Below, one piece after another: positions 14,276 through 22,153 of a DNA stretch of 27,431 bases. The position numbers and the translations under genes are program-made. The DNA is from Silanimonas sp965368785. Its GTDB lineage: Bacteria; Pseudomonadota; Gammaproteobacteria; Xanthomonadales; Xanthomonadaceae. Within the stretch, counting starts at the first letter, position 1. Each line of letters starts with the position of its first letter. The notes beneath the pieces were generated by a model. The model was not told where the DNA came from. It saw only the letters and a program-made list of their open reading frames with translations, and searched no databases. The stretch lies in the NCBI GenBank assembly GCA_965368785.1, contig CBDUOG010000025.1, positions 1 through 27,431 on the forward strand, in the 5' to 3' direction.

Positions 14276-15025
14276 ATGGATAAGGGTCTGTATGTCGCGA
14301 TGACCGGAGCGCAAGCCAACTTAAAGGCTCAGGCGATGGTTTCGCACAATCTGGCAAATGTCGACACCGCCGGCTTTAAGGCCGCGCTGGTGCGTACGGA
14401 CCCATTCCAGATTCAAGGCGACGGGCAGAAAACACGCATCAGTGCGATGCCCGCAGAAGCCGGTTTCAATAACGGCGGTGGCGCGACGATTACTACGGGC
14501 AATGCTTTAGATGTGGCGTTGACGCGTGAAAACTTGTGGTTAGCGGTGCAAGCCAAAGACGGTAGCGAGGCGTATACGCGCTTCGGCGAATTACGTGTTG
14601 ATGCCAATGGTTTGTTGTCGACTGCGCGCGGTGAATTGGTGCTAAGCCAGAATGGCGCGCCGCTGGCGGTTCCGCCGTATCAGTCAATCCAGATTGGTGC
14701 TGACGGATCGATCTCACTTACGCCGCAATCGGAAAACCCGACAGCCAATGCGGTTGTCGGCCGAATTCGTGTCGTTGAAGTTGATGCCAGCAAACTGACC
14801 CGCGCTGCAGATGGCTTGATGCGTTTGCAGCCCGACCAGTTTCCGCCCGAACAAGCCAATGGCAATTTGATTACCGCCGGTGCGATTGAGGGCAGCAATG
14901 TCGACGCCGCAGAGGCACTCGTTCAAATGATCTCTTTGTCGCGTCAATTTGAAATGAATATTCGACTAATCCGCGCGGGTGATGACAACGCCCAGAGCGC
15001 AAACACTTTACTGCGCTCGCGCTGA
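14276..15025 (+). CDS. flgF: proximal rod protein FlgF
   Basis: The 249 residues start MDKGLYVAMTGAQANLKAQAMVSHNLANVDTAGFKAALV, typical of FlgF. They end ESNVDA-type residues (EGSNVDAAEALVQMISLSRQFEMNIRLIRAGDDNAQSANTLL). It is a rod subunit exported by the flagellar secretion system. It lies 18 bp after flgE and 21 bp before flgG, to which it is related by duplication, a known feature of the family. Confidence 0.95.
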   Translation: MDKGLYVAMTGAQANLKAQAMVSHNLANVDTAGFKAALVRTDPFQIQGDGQKTRISAMPAEAGFNNGGGATITTGNALDVALTRENLWLAVQAKDGSEAYTRFGELRVDANGLLSTARGELVLSQNGAPLAVPPYQSIQIGADGSISLTPQSENPTANAVVGRIRVVEVDASKLTRAADGLMRLQPDQFPPEQANGNLITAGAIEGSNVDAAEALVQMISLSRQFEMNIRLIRAGDDNAQSANTLLRSR

Positions 15026-15046
15026 GCTTAATGCTGGAGTACGAAA

Positions 15047-15832
15047 ATGAATCAGGCCCTATGGATCGCAAAAACCGGACTCGATGCACAACAGACCAAA
15101 ATGTCTGTCGTGTCGAACAATCTGGCCAACGCAAATACGGTCGGCTTTAAACGCGATCGGTCGAGCTTCGAAGACTTGTTGTATCAACAAATCCGCGCGC
15201 CCGGTGGCGCCAGCTCGCAGCAGACCAATCTACCCAGCGGTCTGCAACTAGGCACCGGTGTGCGTGTGGTCGCCACCGCAAAAAGTCATGTACAAGGCTC
15301 AATGCAGCAGACCGGCAACGCGCTAGACGTAGCAGTCAATGGTCGCGGTTTCTTCGAAGTTCAGTTGCCCGATGGCAGTTCTGCATACACACGCGACGGT
15401 AGCTTCCAAATCAACTCGCAGGGCGAAGTCGTCACCAACTCCGGCTATCCGGTTCAGCCAGGCCTGCAAATTCCTGAAGGCGCACAAGCCATTTCAATTG
15501 GTAGTGATGGCGTCGTTACGGTGCAGGTCGCCGGTCAGGCTGCGCCAGTGCAAGTGGGTAGTTTGAGCCTTACCGATTTCGTCAATCCAGCCGGTTTGAT
15601 GGCCAAAGGTGAAAACCTGTTTATCGAAACAGCTGCATCGGGACCCGCGCAATCGGGCACTCCGGGGCTTTCCGGCCTGGGCGTTGTCTCGCAGGGTTCA
15701 CTTGAGTCAAGCAACGTCAATGTCGTTGAAGAGCTGGTGACCATGATTGAAACGCAGCGCGCTTACGAAATGAATGCCAAGGCGATCGCCACAACCGATC
15801 AAATGCTCGGCTACCTCAACAATAACGTGTGA
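15047..15832 (+). CDS. flgG: distal rod protein FlgG
   Basis: The 261 residues start MNQALWIAKTGLDAQQTKMSVVSNNLANANTVGFKRDRSSFEDLLYQQIRAPGG, the FlgG-specific segment. They end ESSNVNVVEELVTMIETQRAYEMNAKAIATTDQMLGYLNNNV, an almost invariant tail. It builds the distal rod through the P and L rings. Length is standard. Its stop overlaps a possible GTG start of flgH. Confidence 0.97.
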   Translation: MNQALWIAKTGLDAQQTKMSVVSNNLANANTVGFKRDRSSFEDLLYQQIRAPGGASSQQTNLPSGLQLGTGVRVVATAKSHVQGSMQQTGNALDVAVNGRGFFEVQLPDGSSAYTRDGSFQINSQGEVVTNSGYPVQPGLQIPEGAQAISIGSDGVVTVQVAGQAAPVQVGSLSLTDFVNPAGLMAKGENLFIETAASGPAQSGTPGLSGLGVVSQGSLESSNVNVVEELVTMIETQRAYEMNAKAIATTDQMLGYLNNNV

Positions 15833-15837
15833 TCGAT

Positions 15838-16518
15838 ATGACCAAGACCATCCTAATTAGCGCGGCCTGTTTAATGCTGAGTGCTTGCGGCATGAGCAAA
15901 GGCGATGTGCGCGAGCTCGAGCCAATGCAGCCGATCGCTTACACCCAGGTGGAGCAGACAGCGCCAACCAGTGGCGCTATCTGGAGCGATGGCGGCGGCA
16001 CAATGAATCTATTCGGTGACCGCAAGGCACGAAATGTCGGCGACCTGCTCACGGTCGTGTTAACCGAGCGCACTACAGCGCAAACGAATAACGCGACAAC
16101 CGTGAACAAGAACTCTGAGACTTCTACTGGTGCCTCCAGTCTGCTCGGTGCACCTCTGACTTTGAACGGTAGAAACCTGTTGGAAAATGATTTTGGTAGC
16201 GAGCGCAATTTCACTGGTGATGGCGCATCTTCGCAAAGCAACAAGCTTGAAGGCAGCGTCACGGTGACGGTGATTCAGCGTTTGCCGAACGGTAATTTGT
16301 TGGTACAGGGCACTAAGCGCGTCAAGCTCAATCAGGGCGATGAAGTCGTTCAGCTGCAGGGCATTGTCCGCACGGCAGATATCCGTCCAGATAACACGGT
16401 GCTCTCAGAGCGAGTCGGCGAAGCGCGCATCCTGTACGGCGGTCATGGGCCGATCGCGCGCTCCAACGTGATGGGTTGGTTGGATCGATTCTTCAACAGC
16501 GCCTGGTACCCGAACTAA
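15838..16518 (+). CDS. flgH: flagellar L-ring lipoprotein FlgH
   Basis: A lipoprotein signal, MTKTILISAACLMLSAC, has its lipobox LSAC with Cys17 as the lipidated residue. The FlgH core is clear: GAIWSDGGGTMNLFGDRKARNVGDLLTVVLTERTTAQ, then NLLVQGTKRVKLNQGDEVVQLQGIVRTADI, ending in RSNVMGWLDRFFNSAWYPN. It forms the outer-membrane L ring that acts as bushing for the rod. I took ATG 15838; GTG 15829, which overlaps the flgG stop by four bases, would add three residues and cannot be ruled out because neither has a clear Shine-Dalgarno. Confidence 0.95.
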   Translation: MTKTILISAACLMLSACGMSKGDVRELEPMQPIAYTQVEQTAPTSGAIWSDGGGTMNLFGDRKARNVGDLLTVVLTERTTAQTNNATTVNKNSETSTGASSLLGAPLTLNGRNLLENDFGSERNFTGDGASSQSNKLEGSVTVTVIQRLPNGNLLVQGTKRVKLNQGDEVVQLQGIVRTADIRPDNTVLSERVGEARILYGGHGPIARSNVMGWLDRFFNSAWYPN

Positions 16519-16521
16519 CGT

Positions 16522-16537
16522 TGGCCTGCTTCTTGCA
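16522..16537 (+). promoter_or_regulatory. internal sigma-54 promoter before flgI
   Basis: TGGCCTGCTTCTTGCA lies 4 bases after the flgH stop. GG (16523-16524) and GC (16535-16536) are exactly 10 bases apart, and the TTGCA half is perfect; 10 of 12 consensus bases match. The start point would be about 18 bases before the flgI ATG. This suggests flgIJKL can be transcribed separately from flgBCDEFGH. Confidence 0.72.
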
Positions 16538-16566
16538 CCAACCCTAAAGATCGTCAAGGAATTCAC

Positions 16567-17658
16567 ATGCGTCTGCTGACATTGCTACTGCTGCTTATTT
16601 CGTTGCCGCTACATGCGGAACGAATAAAAGACCTGGCTCAAGTCGAGGGTGTGCGCAATAACCCGCTTATTGGCTATGGATTGGTTGTCGGCTTAGATGG
16701 TACCGGTGACCGTACCAGCCAATCGCCGTTCACTGTGCAGAGTCTGAAGAACATGCTGGATGAGTTGGGCGTAAGCCTGCCGCCGGGCGTGAACCCACAG
16801 CTTAAAAACGTTGCGGCAGTGGCGATTCATGCGGACTTGCCGCCGTTTGCAAGGCCCGGTCAGAAAATCGACATTACCGTTTCATCGATCTCCAATGCAG
16901 TGTCGCTGCGCGGCGGTAGTTTGTTGATGGCACCACTAAAAGGTGCCGACGGCCAGGTATATGCGATCGCGCAGGGCAACTTAGTCGTTGGCGGCTTCGG
17001 CGCGCAAGGTAGCGACGGTTCAAAAATCTCAGTCAATGTGCCGAGCTCTGGCCGAATCCCCAACGGTGCAACCGTCGAACGTGCGCTACCCAACGTAATG
17101 GGTGGCAGCGACGAGATACGCTTGAATCTGCATGATTATGATTTCACAACAGCCTCCGCGGTTGTTGCGGCTCTGGATGATGCATTCGGACCCGGCGTCG
17201 CCCATGCGATTGATGGCGGCACAATTGCAGTGCGCGCGCCGACCCAAAACAGTGCCCGCGTCGGGTTCATTTCGCGAGTAGAAAATTTACTGGTCGTTGC
17301 CGGTAGTGCCCCGGCTAAAGTCGTTGTTAACTCACGCACCGGAACCGTTGTTATTGGTGCGCAGGTTCGAGTAATGCCGGCGGCAGTCGCCCATGGTTCG
17401 CTCACGGTGACCATTCGTGAAGATGTCGATGTGTCGCAGCCCGCACCCTTTAGCCAGGGTGAAACAATTGCGTCTGTGGACAGTGGCGTACAGGTCGAGG
17501 AGACCGGCAGTTCCATGTTTGTGTTCGCCGGCGGAACTTCGCTCGAAGAAATCGTGCGTGCTGTCAATGAAGTAGGTGCGGCTCCGGGTGACTTGATTGC
17601 GATCTTAGAGGCGCTCAAGCAGGCCGGCGCTTTGCGCGCAGAACTTGAAGTTATTTAG
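16567..17658 (+). CDS. flgI: flagellar P-ring protein FlgI
   Basis: The 363 residues begin with a Sec signal peptide, MRLLTLLLLLISLPLHA. Mature FlgI starts ERIKDLAQVEGVRNNPLIGYGLVVGLDGTGD, nearly invariant in the family. GGAPGDLIAI-like residues near the end (VGAAPGDLIAILEALKQAGALRAELEVI) complete it. It assembles into the peptidoglycan-level P ring with help from FlgA. AAGGA precedes the ATG. It follows an internal sigma-54 motif and is 2 bp upstream of flgJ. Confidence 0.97.
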   Translation: MRLLTLLLLLISLPLHAERIKDLAQVEGVRNNPLIGYGLVVGLDGTGDRTSQSPFTVQSLKNMLDELGVSLPPGVNPQLKNVAAVAIHADLPPFARPGQKIDITVSSISNAVSLRGGSLLMAPLKGADGQVYAIAQGNLVVGGFGAQGSDGSKISVNVPSSGRIPNGATVERALPNVMGGSDEIRLNLHDYDFTTASAVVAALDDAFGPGVAHAIDGGTIAVRAPTQNSARVGFISRVENLLVVAGSAPAKVVVNSRTGTVVIGAQVRVMPAAVAHGSLTVTIREDVDVSQPAPFSQGETIASVDSGVQVEETGSSMFVFAGGTSLEEIVRAVNEVGAAPGDLIAILEALKQAGALRAELEVI

Positions 17659-17660
17659 TC

Positions 17661-18746
17661 ATGAATATGTTTCAGATTAATGCGTCGATTCCGCTCCAGC
17701 AAACCGCTGGTGTTGCGGACGCGCAGAAAATCGAACACGCCGCGAAGCAACTGGAAAATCAGTTTGCACGAATGCTGATTAAGTCGATGCGCGATGCCAG
17801 TTTCGGTGACGCCTTGTTCCCCGGCGAAAACACCCATTTCCGCGACCTGCATGATCAGAAAATCGCCGAGCAAATGACTAAGGGCAAAGGCCTGGGTCTG
17901 GCTCCGATTATCACGCGACAACTCAGTCAACAAATGGGCGCCAGCGCCAGTGCGGCAAGCCAGGCATTACCGGGAGAGCCGGTACCGCTGGATCTGGCGG
18001 CGCCTTTATCGTTAAACCCGAATACTTCGAAGAACGGATTTCTGCCGATATCCACAAATATTGCAGGCAACGTGGCCATTCAAATGCAGGCAATGAGGGC
18101 TCGCGTCAGCGAAGCGCTTGATGCCGCCGCAGAAAAAGCAAAGCCCTCAGCAGGCATTGGCGAGGATCGCGCGGTGCCGCAAGCATCGACCCGCTCCAGC
18201 ACCTCAGGCGCGACGCCTTCTCCTGAAGAATTTGTTGCGGAAATCTGGCCGCATGCGCAAAAAGCTGGGCGCGAGTTGGGTGTTAACCCCAAGGCTCTCG
18301 TCGCTCAGGCGGCGCTTGAGACCGGTTGGGGTAGGCACTCCATCGGCGGCCATGGTGAACGCAAGGCGCACAATCTGTTCGGCATCAAGGCTGGCAGTCG
18401 TTGGAATGGCGCGTCGGTAGAGACGCAGACCAACGAGTTTCGCAACGGTCACATGCAGTCTGAGCGTGCGTCATTTAGAAAATACGAATCTGTCGCGCAG
18501 AGCTTTCAGGATTATGTGAATTTATTGAAAGGCAATGCGCGCTATAACGCCGCGCTTGCCAGTGGCTCGGATGTCACGAAGTTTGCCTCGGCATTGCAGC
18601 GCGCCGGCTACGCGACCGACCCTAACTACGCCGAAAAAATCCAGGCGATTAGTAACGGCCCAACCTTGGATCGCGCTTTGGCGCATATCGAACTAGTGGC
18701 GGCAAATACAGCCGGTAATAAAGCGGCGCGGGAGTCGAATTCATGA
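17661..18746 (+). CDS. flgJ: FlgJ: rod cap and peptidoglycan glucosaminidase
   Basis: The 361 residues have two domains. The N-terminal rod-binding domain (about 20-95) has AAKQLENQFARMLIKSMRDASFGDALFPGENTHFRDLHDQKIAEQMTKGKGLGLAPII. After a long A/P/S linker, the C-terminal glucosaminidase-type domain (about 195-350) has ALVAQAALETGWGRHSIG, with the conserved catalytic Glu in LETGWG, then NLFGIKAG and FASALQRAGYATDPNYAEKI. It locally opens the cell wall for the rod. The two-domain form is typical of beta- and gammaproteobacteria. Its ATG follows flgI by 2 bp and its stop overlaps flgK by 4 bp. Confidence 0.96.
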   Translation: MNMFQINASIPLQQTAGVADAQKIEHAAKQLENQFARMLIKSMRDASFGDALFPGENTHFRDLHDQKIAEQMTKGKGLGLAPIITRQLSQQMGASASAASQALPGEPVPLDLAAPLSLNPNTSKNGFLPISTNIAGNVAIQMQAMRARVSEALDAAAEKAKPSAGIGEDRAVPQASTRSSTSGATPSPEEFVAEIWPHAQKAGRELGVNPKALVAQAALETGWGRHSIGGHGERKAHNLFGIKAGSRWNGASVETQTNEFRNGHMQSERASFRKYESVAQSFQDYVNLLKGNARYNAALASGSDVTKFASALQRAGYATDPNYAEKIQAISNGPTLDRALAHIELVAANTAGNKAARESNS

Positions 18747-20620
18747 GTATGTTAGGTAACGGCTCCAGCGCACTAATTGCATTTCAGCGAGCGCTATCAA
18801 CGGTTAGCCACAATATTGCCAACTCGGCAACCGAAGGCTATAGCCGGCAGCGCGTTGAACTGACCAACCGGACATCGGTTTCGGTAGGCCGCAACTACGC
18901 CGGTTCAGGCGTGCAAATTGATGCGGTGCGCCGACTCACTGATAACTTCCTGGGCCCACGCTTACTTGATAGTAAGGGCGAGATGGGTCGTTTAGAAATG
19001 ACCACTCGACTCGCGTCGCGCGTAGATCGTTTGTTCTCTGATTCGACCACCAACATTGGTGCGCCCTGGTCGGCCTTCTTCGACGCAGCCCAAGGTGTCG
19101 CTTCGCAGCCTGGATCAAGTGCGGCGCGGCAGGAAATGATCGCACGCGCGCAGGCGTTGACCGCGCGTTTTGATTTACTCGATGCCGGCTTACAGCAAGT
19201 TGACACTGAAATCAGTGCGCAGCTCAAATCCGGCGCAGAAGAAGCCAATCGACTGGCCAAGCAAATTGCCAATCTCAATGATGAGCTGGCCAGAACCCGC
19301 ACCAGCCCCTCGCCCGATCTTTTAGATCAACGCGATCGATTGATCAGTGATCTATCAAAGCTCGTTGATGTGACGACCGTGCCGCAAGATGACGGCGCAC
19401 TCAATGTTTTCACCAAGGGTGGTTTGTCTCTCGTCATTGGCAATCGCCCCTCAACCCTGACGACCGTGACCGATGAGTTCCGGGCTGATCGTTTGAATCT
19501 GGCTCTGCAAACGCCAAGCGGTCTGGTGACCCTGGGCAATGGCAGTATTGGTGGTGCGCTCGGCGGCGCGCTGTCGATGCGTGCAGAAGTGGTGGATGCA
19601 TCACGCGTCGAGCTGGGCCGCATGGCCACGGCTCTGGCAATCAATAGCAACGCAGCCAGTGCCTCAGGCATGGATTTAAATGGTGTGCGCGGTACCAATT
19701 TCTTTAATCTGCCTAATCCGGCTGTTGCCGCAAGCGGGCAGAATACCGGCACCGGAAATCTGACCACGAGTATTTCTAATCTGGCTCAGATCAACGGCTC
19801 TGCTTTCATCATGCGCTTCGATGGTGCCGCGTGGTCGGCTACTCGCGCAGACAGCGGACAGGCGGTGACCATGACCGGTACGGGTACCGGCGTGGATCCG
19901 TTTATCGTTGAAGGTGTGAGTATGGTGGTTACGCCGGGCGCGGTTGCCGGCGACCGATTCCGGGTTGATCCGGTTGGTGAGAGTGCGCGCGGCATCGACT
20001 TAGCGATTCGTGACCCCAATCGTATTGCCGCCGCAAGCTTGATTCGACCCAGCGCGGATATCGCCAATATTGGCAATGGTAGCGTGACCTCTTTAACAGT
20101 CGTCAACTCAAATAATCCGGCACTAACTAATCCGGCGGTTATCAATTTTCTCGACTCAACCACATTTACGATTGACGGCGGCCCGCCGCAGCCCTACACA
20201 CCGGGCGCGACAATTACCGCCAACGGTTGGTCCTTAGTCCTTGATGGCACGCCCTCAGCAGGTGATGTGTTCCGGATAGGCGCGAACGTAAACGGCTCCA
20301 GCGACAATACCAATATGCGCGCCTGGGCTGCGCTCGATGGTGAGCGCAGTCTGGACGGCGGCCTGCGTTCGATGAACGATGTCATGTCACAAATGACTAC
20401 GCGCATCGGCACGGTTGCACGTGATGAGCAAATATCCATGCAGGCGCAAACCTCGATTGATGATGGCATTCGAGCTGAACGCGAGGCGGTTTCCGGCGTC
20501 AATCTAGATGAAGAGGCTGCCAACATGTTGCGCTATCAACAGGCGTACCAGGCCGCCGCGCAAATCATCGCAACGGCTGACACGCTATTCCAAACCCTAC
20601 TGGCAGCGGCACGACGCTAA
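18743..20620 (+). CDS. flgK: hook-filament junction protein FlgK (HAP1)
   Basis: The 625 residues start MSMLGNGSSALIAFQRALSTVSHNIANSATEGYSRQRVEL, typical of FlgK. They end SGVNLDEEAANMLRYQQAYQAAAQIIATADTLFQTLLAA, the family's C-terminal helix. The central part carries two copies of a beta-type motif ending in AGDRFRVDP and AGDVFRIGA (about residues 390 and 495), also found in FlgL. It joins the hook to the filament and is escorted by FlgN. It starts inside the last codon of flgJ (ATGA) and overlaps flgL by one base. Confidence 0.96.
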   Translation: MSMLGNGSSALIAFQRALSTVSHNIANSATEGYSRQRVELTNRTSVSVGRNYAGSGVQIDAVRRLTDNFLGPRLLDSKGEMGRLEMTTRLASRVDRLFSDSTTNIGAPWSAFFDAAQGVASQPGSSAARQEMIARAQALTARFDLLDAGLQQVDTEISAQLKSGAEEANRLAKQIANLNDELARTRTSPSPDLLDQRDRLISDLSKLVDVTTVPQDDGALNVFTKGGLSLVIGNRPSTLTTVTDEFRADRLNLALQTPSGLVTLGNGSIGGALGGALSMRAEVVDASRVELGRMATALAINSNAASASGMDLNGVRGTNFFNLPNPAVAASGQNTGTGNLTTSISNLAQINGSAFIMRFDGAAWSATRADSGQAVTMTGTGTGVDPFIVEGVSMVVTPGAVAGDRFRVDPVGESARGIDLAIRDPNRIAAASLIRPSADIANIGNGSVTSLTVVNSNNPALTNPAVINFLDSTTFTIDGGPPQPYTPGATITANGWSLVLDGTPSAGDVFRIGANVNGSSDNTNMRAWAALDGERSLDGGLRSMNDVMSQMTTRIGTVARDEQISMQAQTSIDDGIRAEREAVSGVNLDEEAANMLRYQQAYQAAAQIIATADTLFQTLLAAARR

Positions 20621-21819
20621 TGAATCGAATATCTTCCAGTGAGATGTACAACAACGCTTTGAGCTCGATGATGCGCCGTCAGGTTGATCTGACCCGCACC
20701 CAGCAGCAGATAGCAACCGGTCGTAGCATGCTGAGCGCGGCCGATAATCCCCTGGCTGCAGGCTCTGCGGTAACGATCGACCGCAGCATCGCAGCGATCG
20801 AGCGCTTCGGCCAAAACGCGAATGTCTTAGCTAATCGGCTCAATCTGCAGGAGTCCAGTCTGGCAGAGGCCGGCGATGCGATGCATCGCCTGCGCGAGCT
20901 AACGATTCAGGCGCTGAATTCCGTGTTGTCTGACTCGGACCGCGTCGCGTTAGCCAGCGAAGTCGTTGAGATTCGCAAGCAGCTTGTCGCTGTGGCGAAT
21001 AGTGTTGATGCGGAAGGTCGCTTTCTGTTCGGCGGCTCCCTGGATGATCGAAAACCCTTTGTTGATGGCCCGGGTGGTATCAGCTACGTTGGTGACCAGA
21101 TTCAGCGGAGCATTGAAGTGGCGCCGGAGATGCCGGTAGCCGACGCCGCACCGGGCAGCGAAGTGTGGATGCGGGTGCCCACCGGCACCGGGCGGATTGC
21201 GGCGAGCACTAACCCGGCAAATACCGGCTCTGCACTGCTGGCCAATTTCTCACTCACCGATGCGGTGGCCTGGAATCAACAAAGTTTTACCGTGCGTTTC
21301 ACGTCCCCCAATAACTACGATTTAGTCGACAGCCTTGGTGCCACCGTTTTCAGTGGCCCGTTTACCTCTGGCGACACCCTGAGCATTAGTGGTTTGTCGA
21401 TAAAGATCGACGGCGTGCCCGCAGCCGGCGACGAATTCAATATCGGTCCGTCGGTATCGCGTGATTTATTTGCAACTGTTGATGCCCTTGCCGCGGCACT
21501 GAATCAGCCGACGGTAACCGGTGTTGAACGCACGCGTCAGCAAAACAAGTTGGCGGAAACTTTAAATGACATCTCCAGCGCGCAAGATCATTTAATCGAT
21601 AAACGCGCAGCCGGCGGTGCGCGAATGGCTACGGTCGAAGACGCGATTGGTCTACGCGAGGCACAAGTTATTTCATTGAAAGAGATTCTTTCCAGCTATC
21701 GCGACGTCAATATGGCCGAAGCGATCAGCGAAATGACTCAGAAATCAGCTGCCCTGGAAGCCGCACAAGCGACCTTTATGCGGATTCAGGGCCTGAGTTT
21801 GTTCAATTTCCTGCGCTAA
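20620..21819 (+). CDS. flgL: hook-filament junction protein FlgL (HAP3)
   Basis: The 399 residues start MNRISSSEMYNNALSSMMRRQVDLTRTQQQIATGRSMLSAADNPLAAGSAVTIDRSI, the flagellin-like N-terminus of FlgL. They end VNMAEAISEMTQKSAALEAAQATFMRIQGLSLFNFLR. A central insertion includes GLSIKIDGVPAAGDEFNIG (about residue 258), like that in FlgK. It links FlgK to the filament. Its ATG shares one base with the flgK stop. It is the last gene before a 334-bp gap, so it probably ends the hook operon. Confidence 0.95.
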   Translation: MNRISSSEMYNNALSSMMRRQVDLTRTQQQIATGRSMLSAADNPLAAGSAVTIDRSIAAIERFGQNANVLANRLNLQESSLAEAGDAMHRLRELTIQALNSVLSDSDRVALASEVVEIRKQLVAVANSVDAEGRFLFGGSLDDRKPFVDGPGGISYVGDQIQRSIEVAPEMPVADAAPGSEVWMRVPTGTGRIAASTNPANTGSALLANFSLTDAVAWNQQSFTVRFTSPNNYDLVDSLGATVFSGPFTSGDTLSISGLSIKIDGVPAAGDEFNIGPSVSRDLFATVDALAAALNQPTVTGVERTRQQNKLAETLNDISSAQDHLIDKRAAGGARMATVEDAIGLREAQVISLKEILSSYRDVNMAEAISEMTQKSAALEAAQATFMRIQGLSLFNFLR

Positions 21820-21956
21820 GCAGGAGAGAGCGAAGCGGTAAGACGGAACAGGCTAAACAAAGGAATGCGCGCGCAAGCGACAGCATTTGCCAAAACTTTA
21901 GCGGATATTTGCAAAATATTTTCATTGGTTTAGTGCAGTAAATAGGCGGTTTCGGC

Positions 21957-21983
21957 TAAAGAAATCTGAAATGGAGTCGATGA
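21957..21983 (+). promoter_or_regulatory. weak sigma-28-like site upstream of fliC
   Basis: TAAAGAAA, 11 bases, GTCGATGA. The match to TAAAGTTT-N11-GCCGATAA is 5/8 or 6/8 in each half with correct spacing. It lies 70 bases upstream of the better fliC promoter and could be a second start or chance. Confidence 0.3.
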
Positions 21984-22026
21984 TTTGCCTACGACATAAA
22001 AGTGCATCGGCGAAAAAATATTTCGC

Positions 22027-22053
22027 TCAAGATCGGATCGGATGCGCCGTTAA
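22027..22053 (+). promoter_or_regulatory. sigma-28 (FliA) promoter of fliC
   Basis: TCAAGATC (22027-22034), 11 bases, GCCGTTAA (22046-22053). The -10 half is identical to that of the flgM promoter and the spacing is exact; the -35 half is weaker. The transcript would carry a leader of about 90 bases. Confidence 0.75.
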
Positions 22054-22070
22054 TGTTTACAGCAGGAGAC

Positions 22071-22117
22071 GAGGGCCGAGGATACGGTCAACTTCTGCAT
22101 AACACCGGCAGGCCCTC
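22071..22117 (+). promoter_or_regulatory. possible structured fliC leader (long-range stem)
   Basis: GAGGGCC (22071-22077) is perfectly complementary to GGCCCTC (22111-22117), 33 bases apart, inside the predicted fliC 5' leader. GGA triplets at 22065, 22080, 22128 and within the AGGAG ribosome site are the core of CsrA/RsmA recognition. Whether such a regulator acts here is inference. Confidence 0.4.
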
Positions 22118-22153
22118 AGCTTTGGCCGGATTATCCCTTCAGGAGAAAAAGCC

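Larger units (their letters stand above)
21820..22153. other. intergenic region flgL-fliC
   Basis: These 334 bases hold no gene that I can support. I see no convincing terminator for flgL. The region contains an AT-rich stretch (21898-21932), a weak sigma-28-like site (21957-21983), a better one (22027-22053), and a fliC leader of about 90 bases with a long-range stem and several GGA triplets before the AGGAG ribosome binding site at 22141-22145. Confidence 0.6.

Noticed and set aside
17136..17618. 160-codon - strand frame opposite flgI
   Set aside because: Antisense shadow of a well-conserved gene; composition mirrors flgI codons and no start signal is seen. The same applies to the long antisense frames at 13598-13987, 18895-19302 and 19327-19767.
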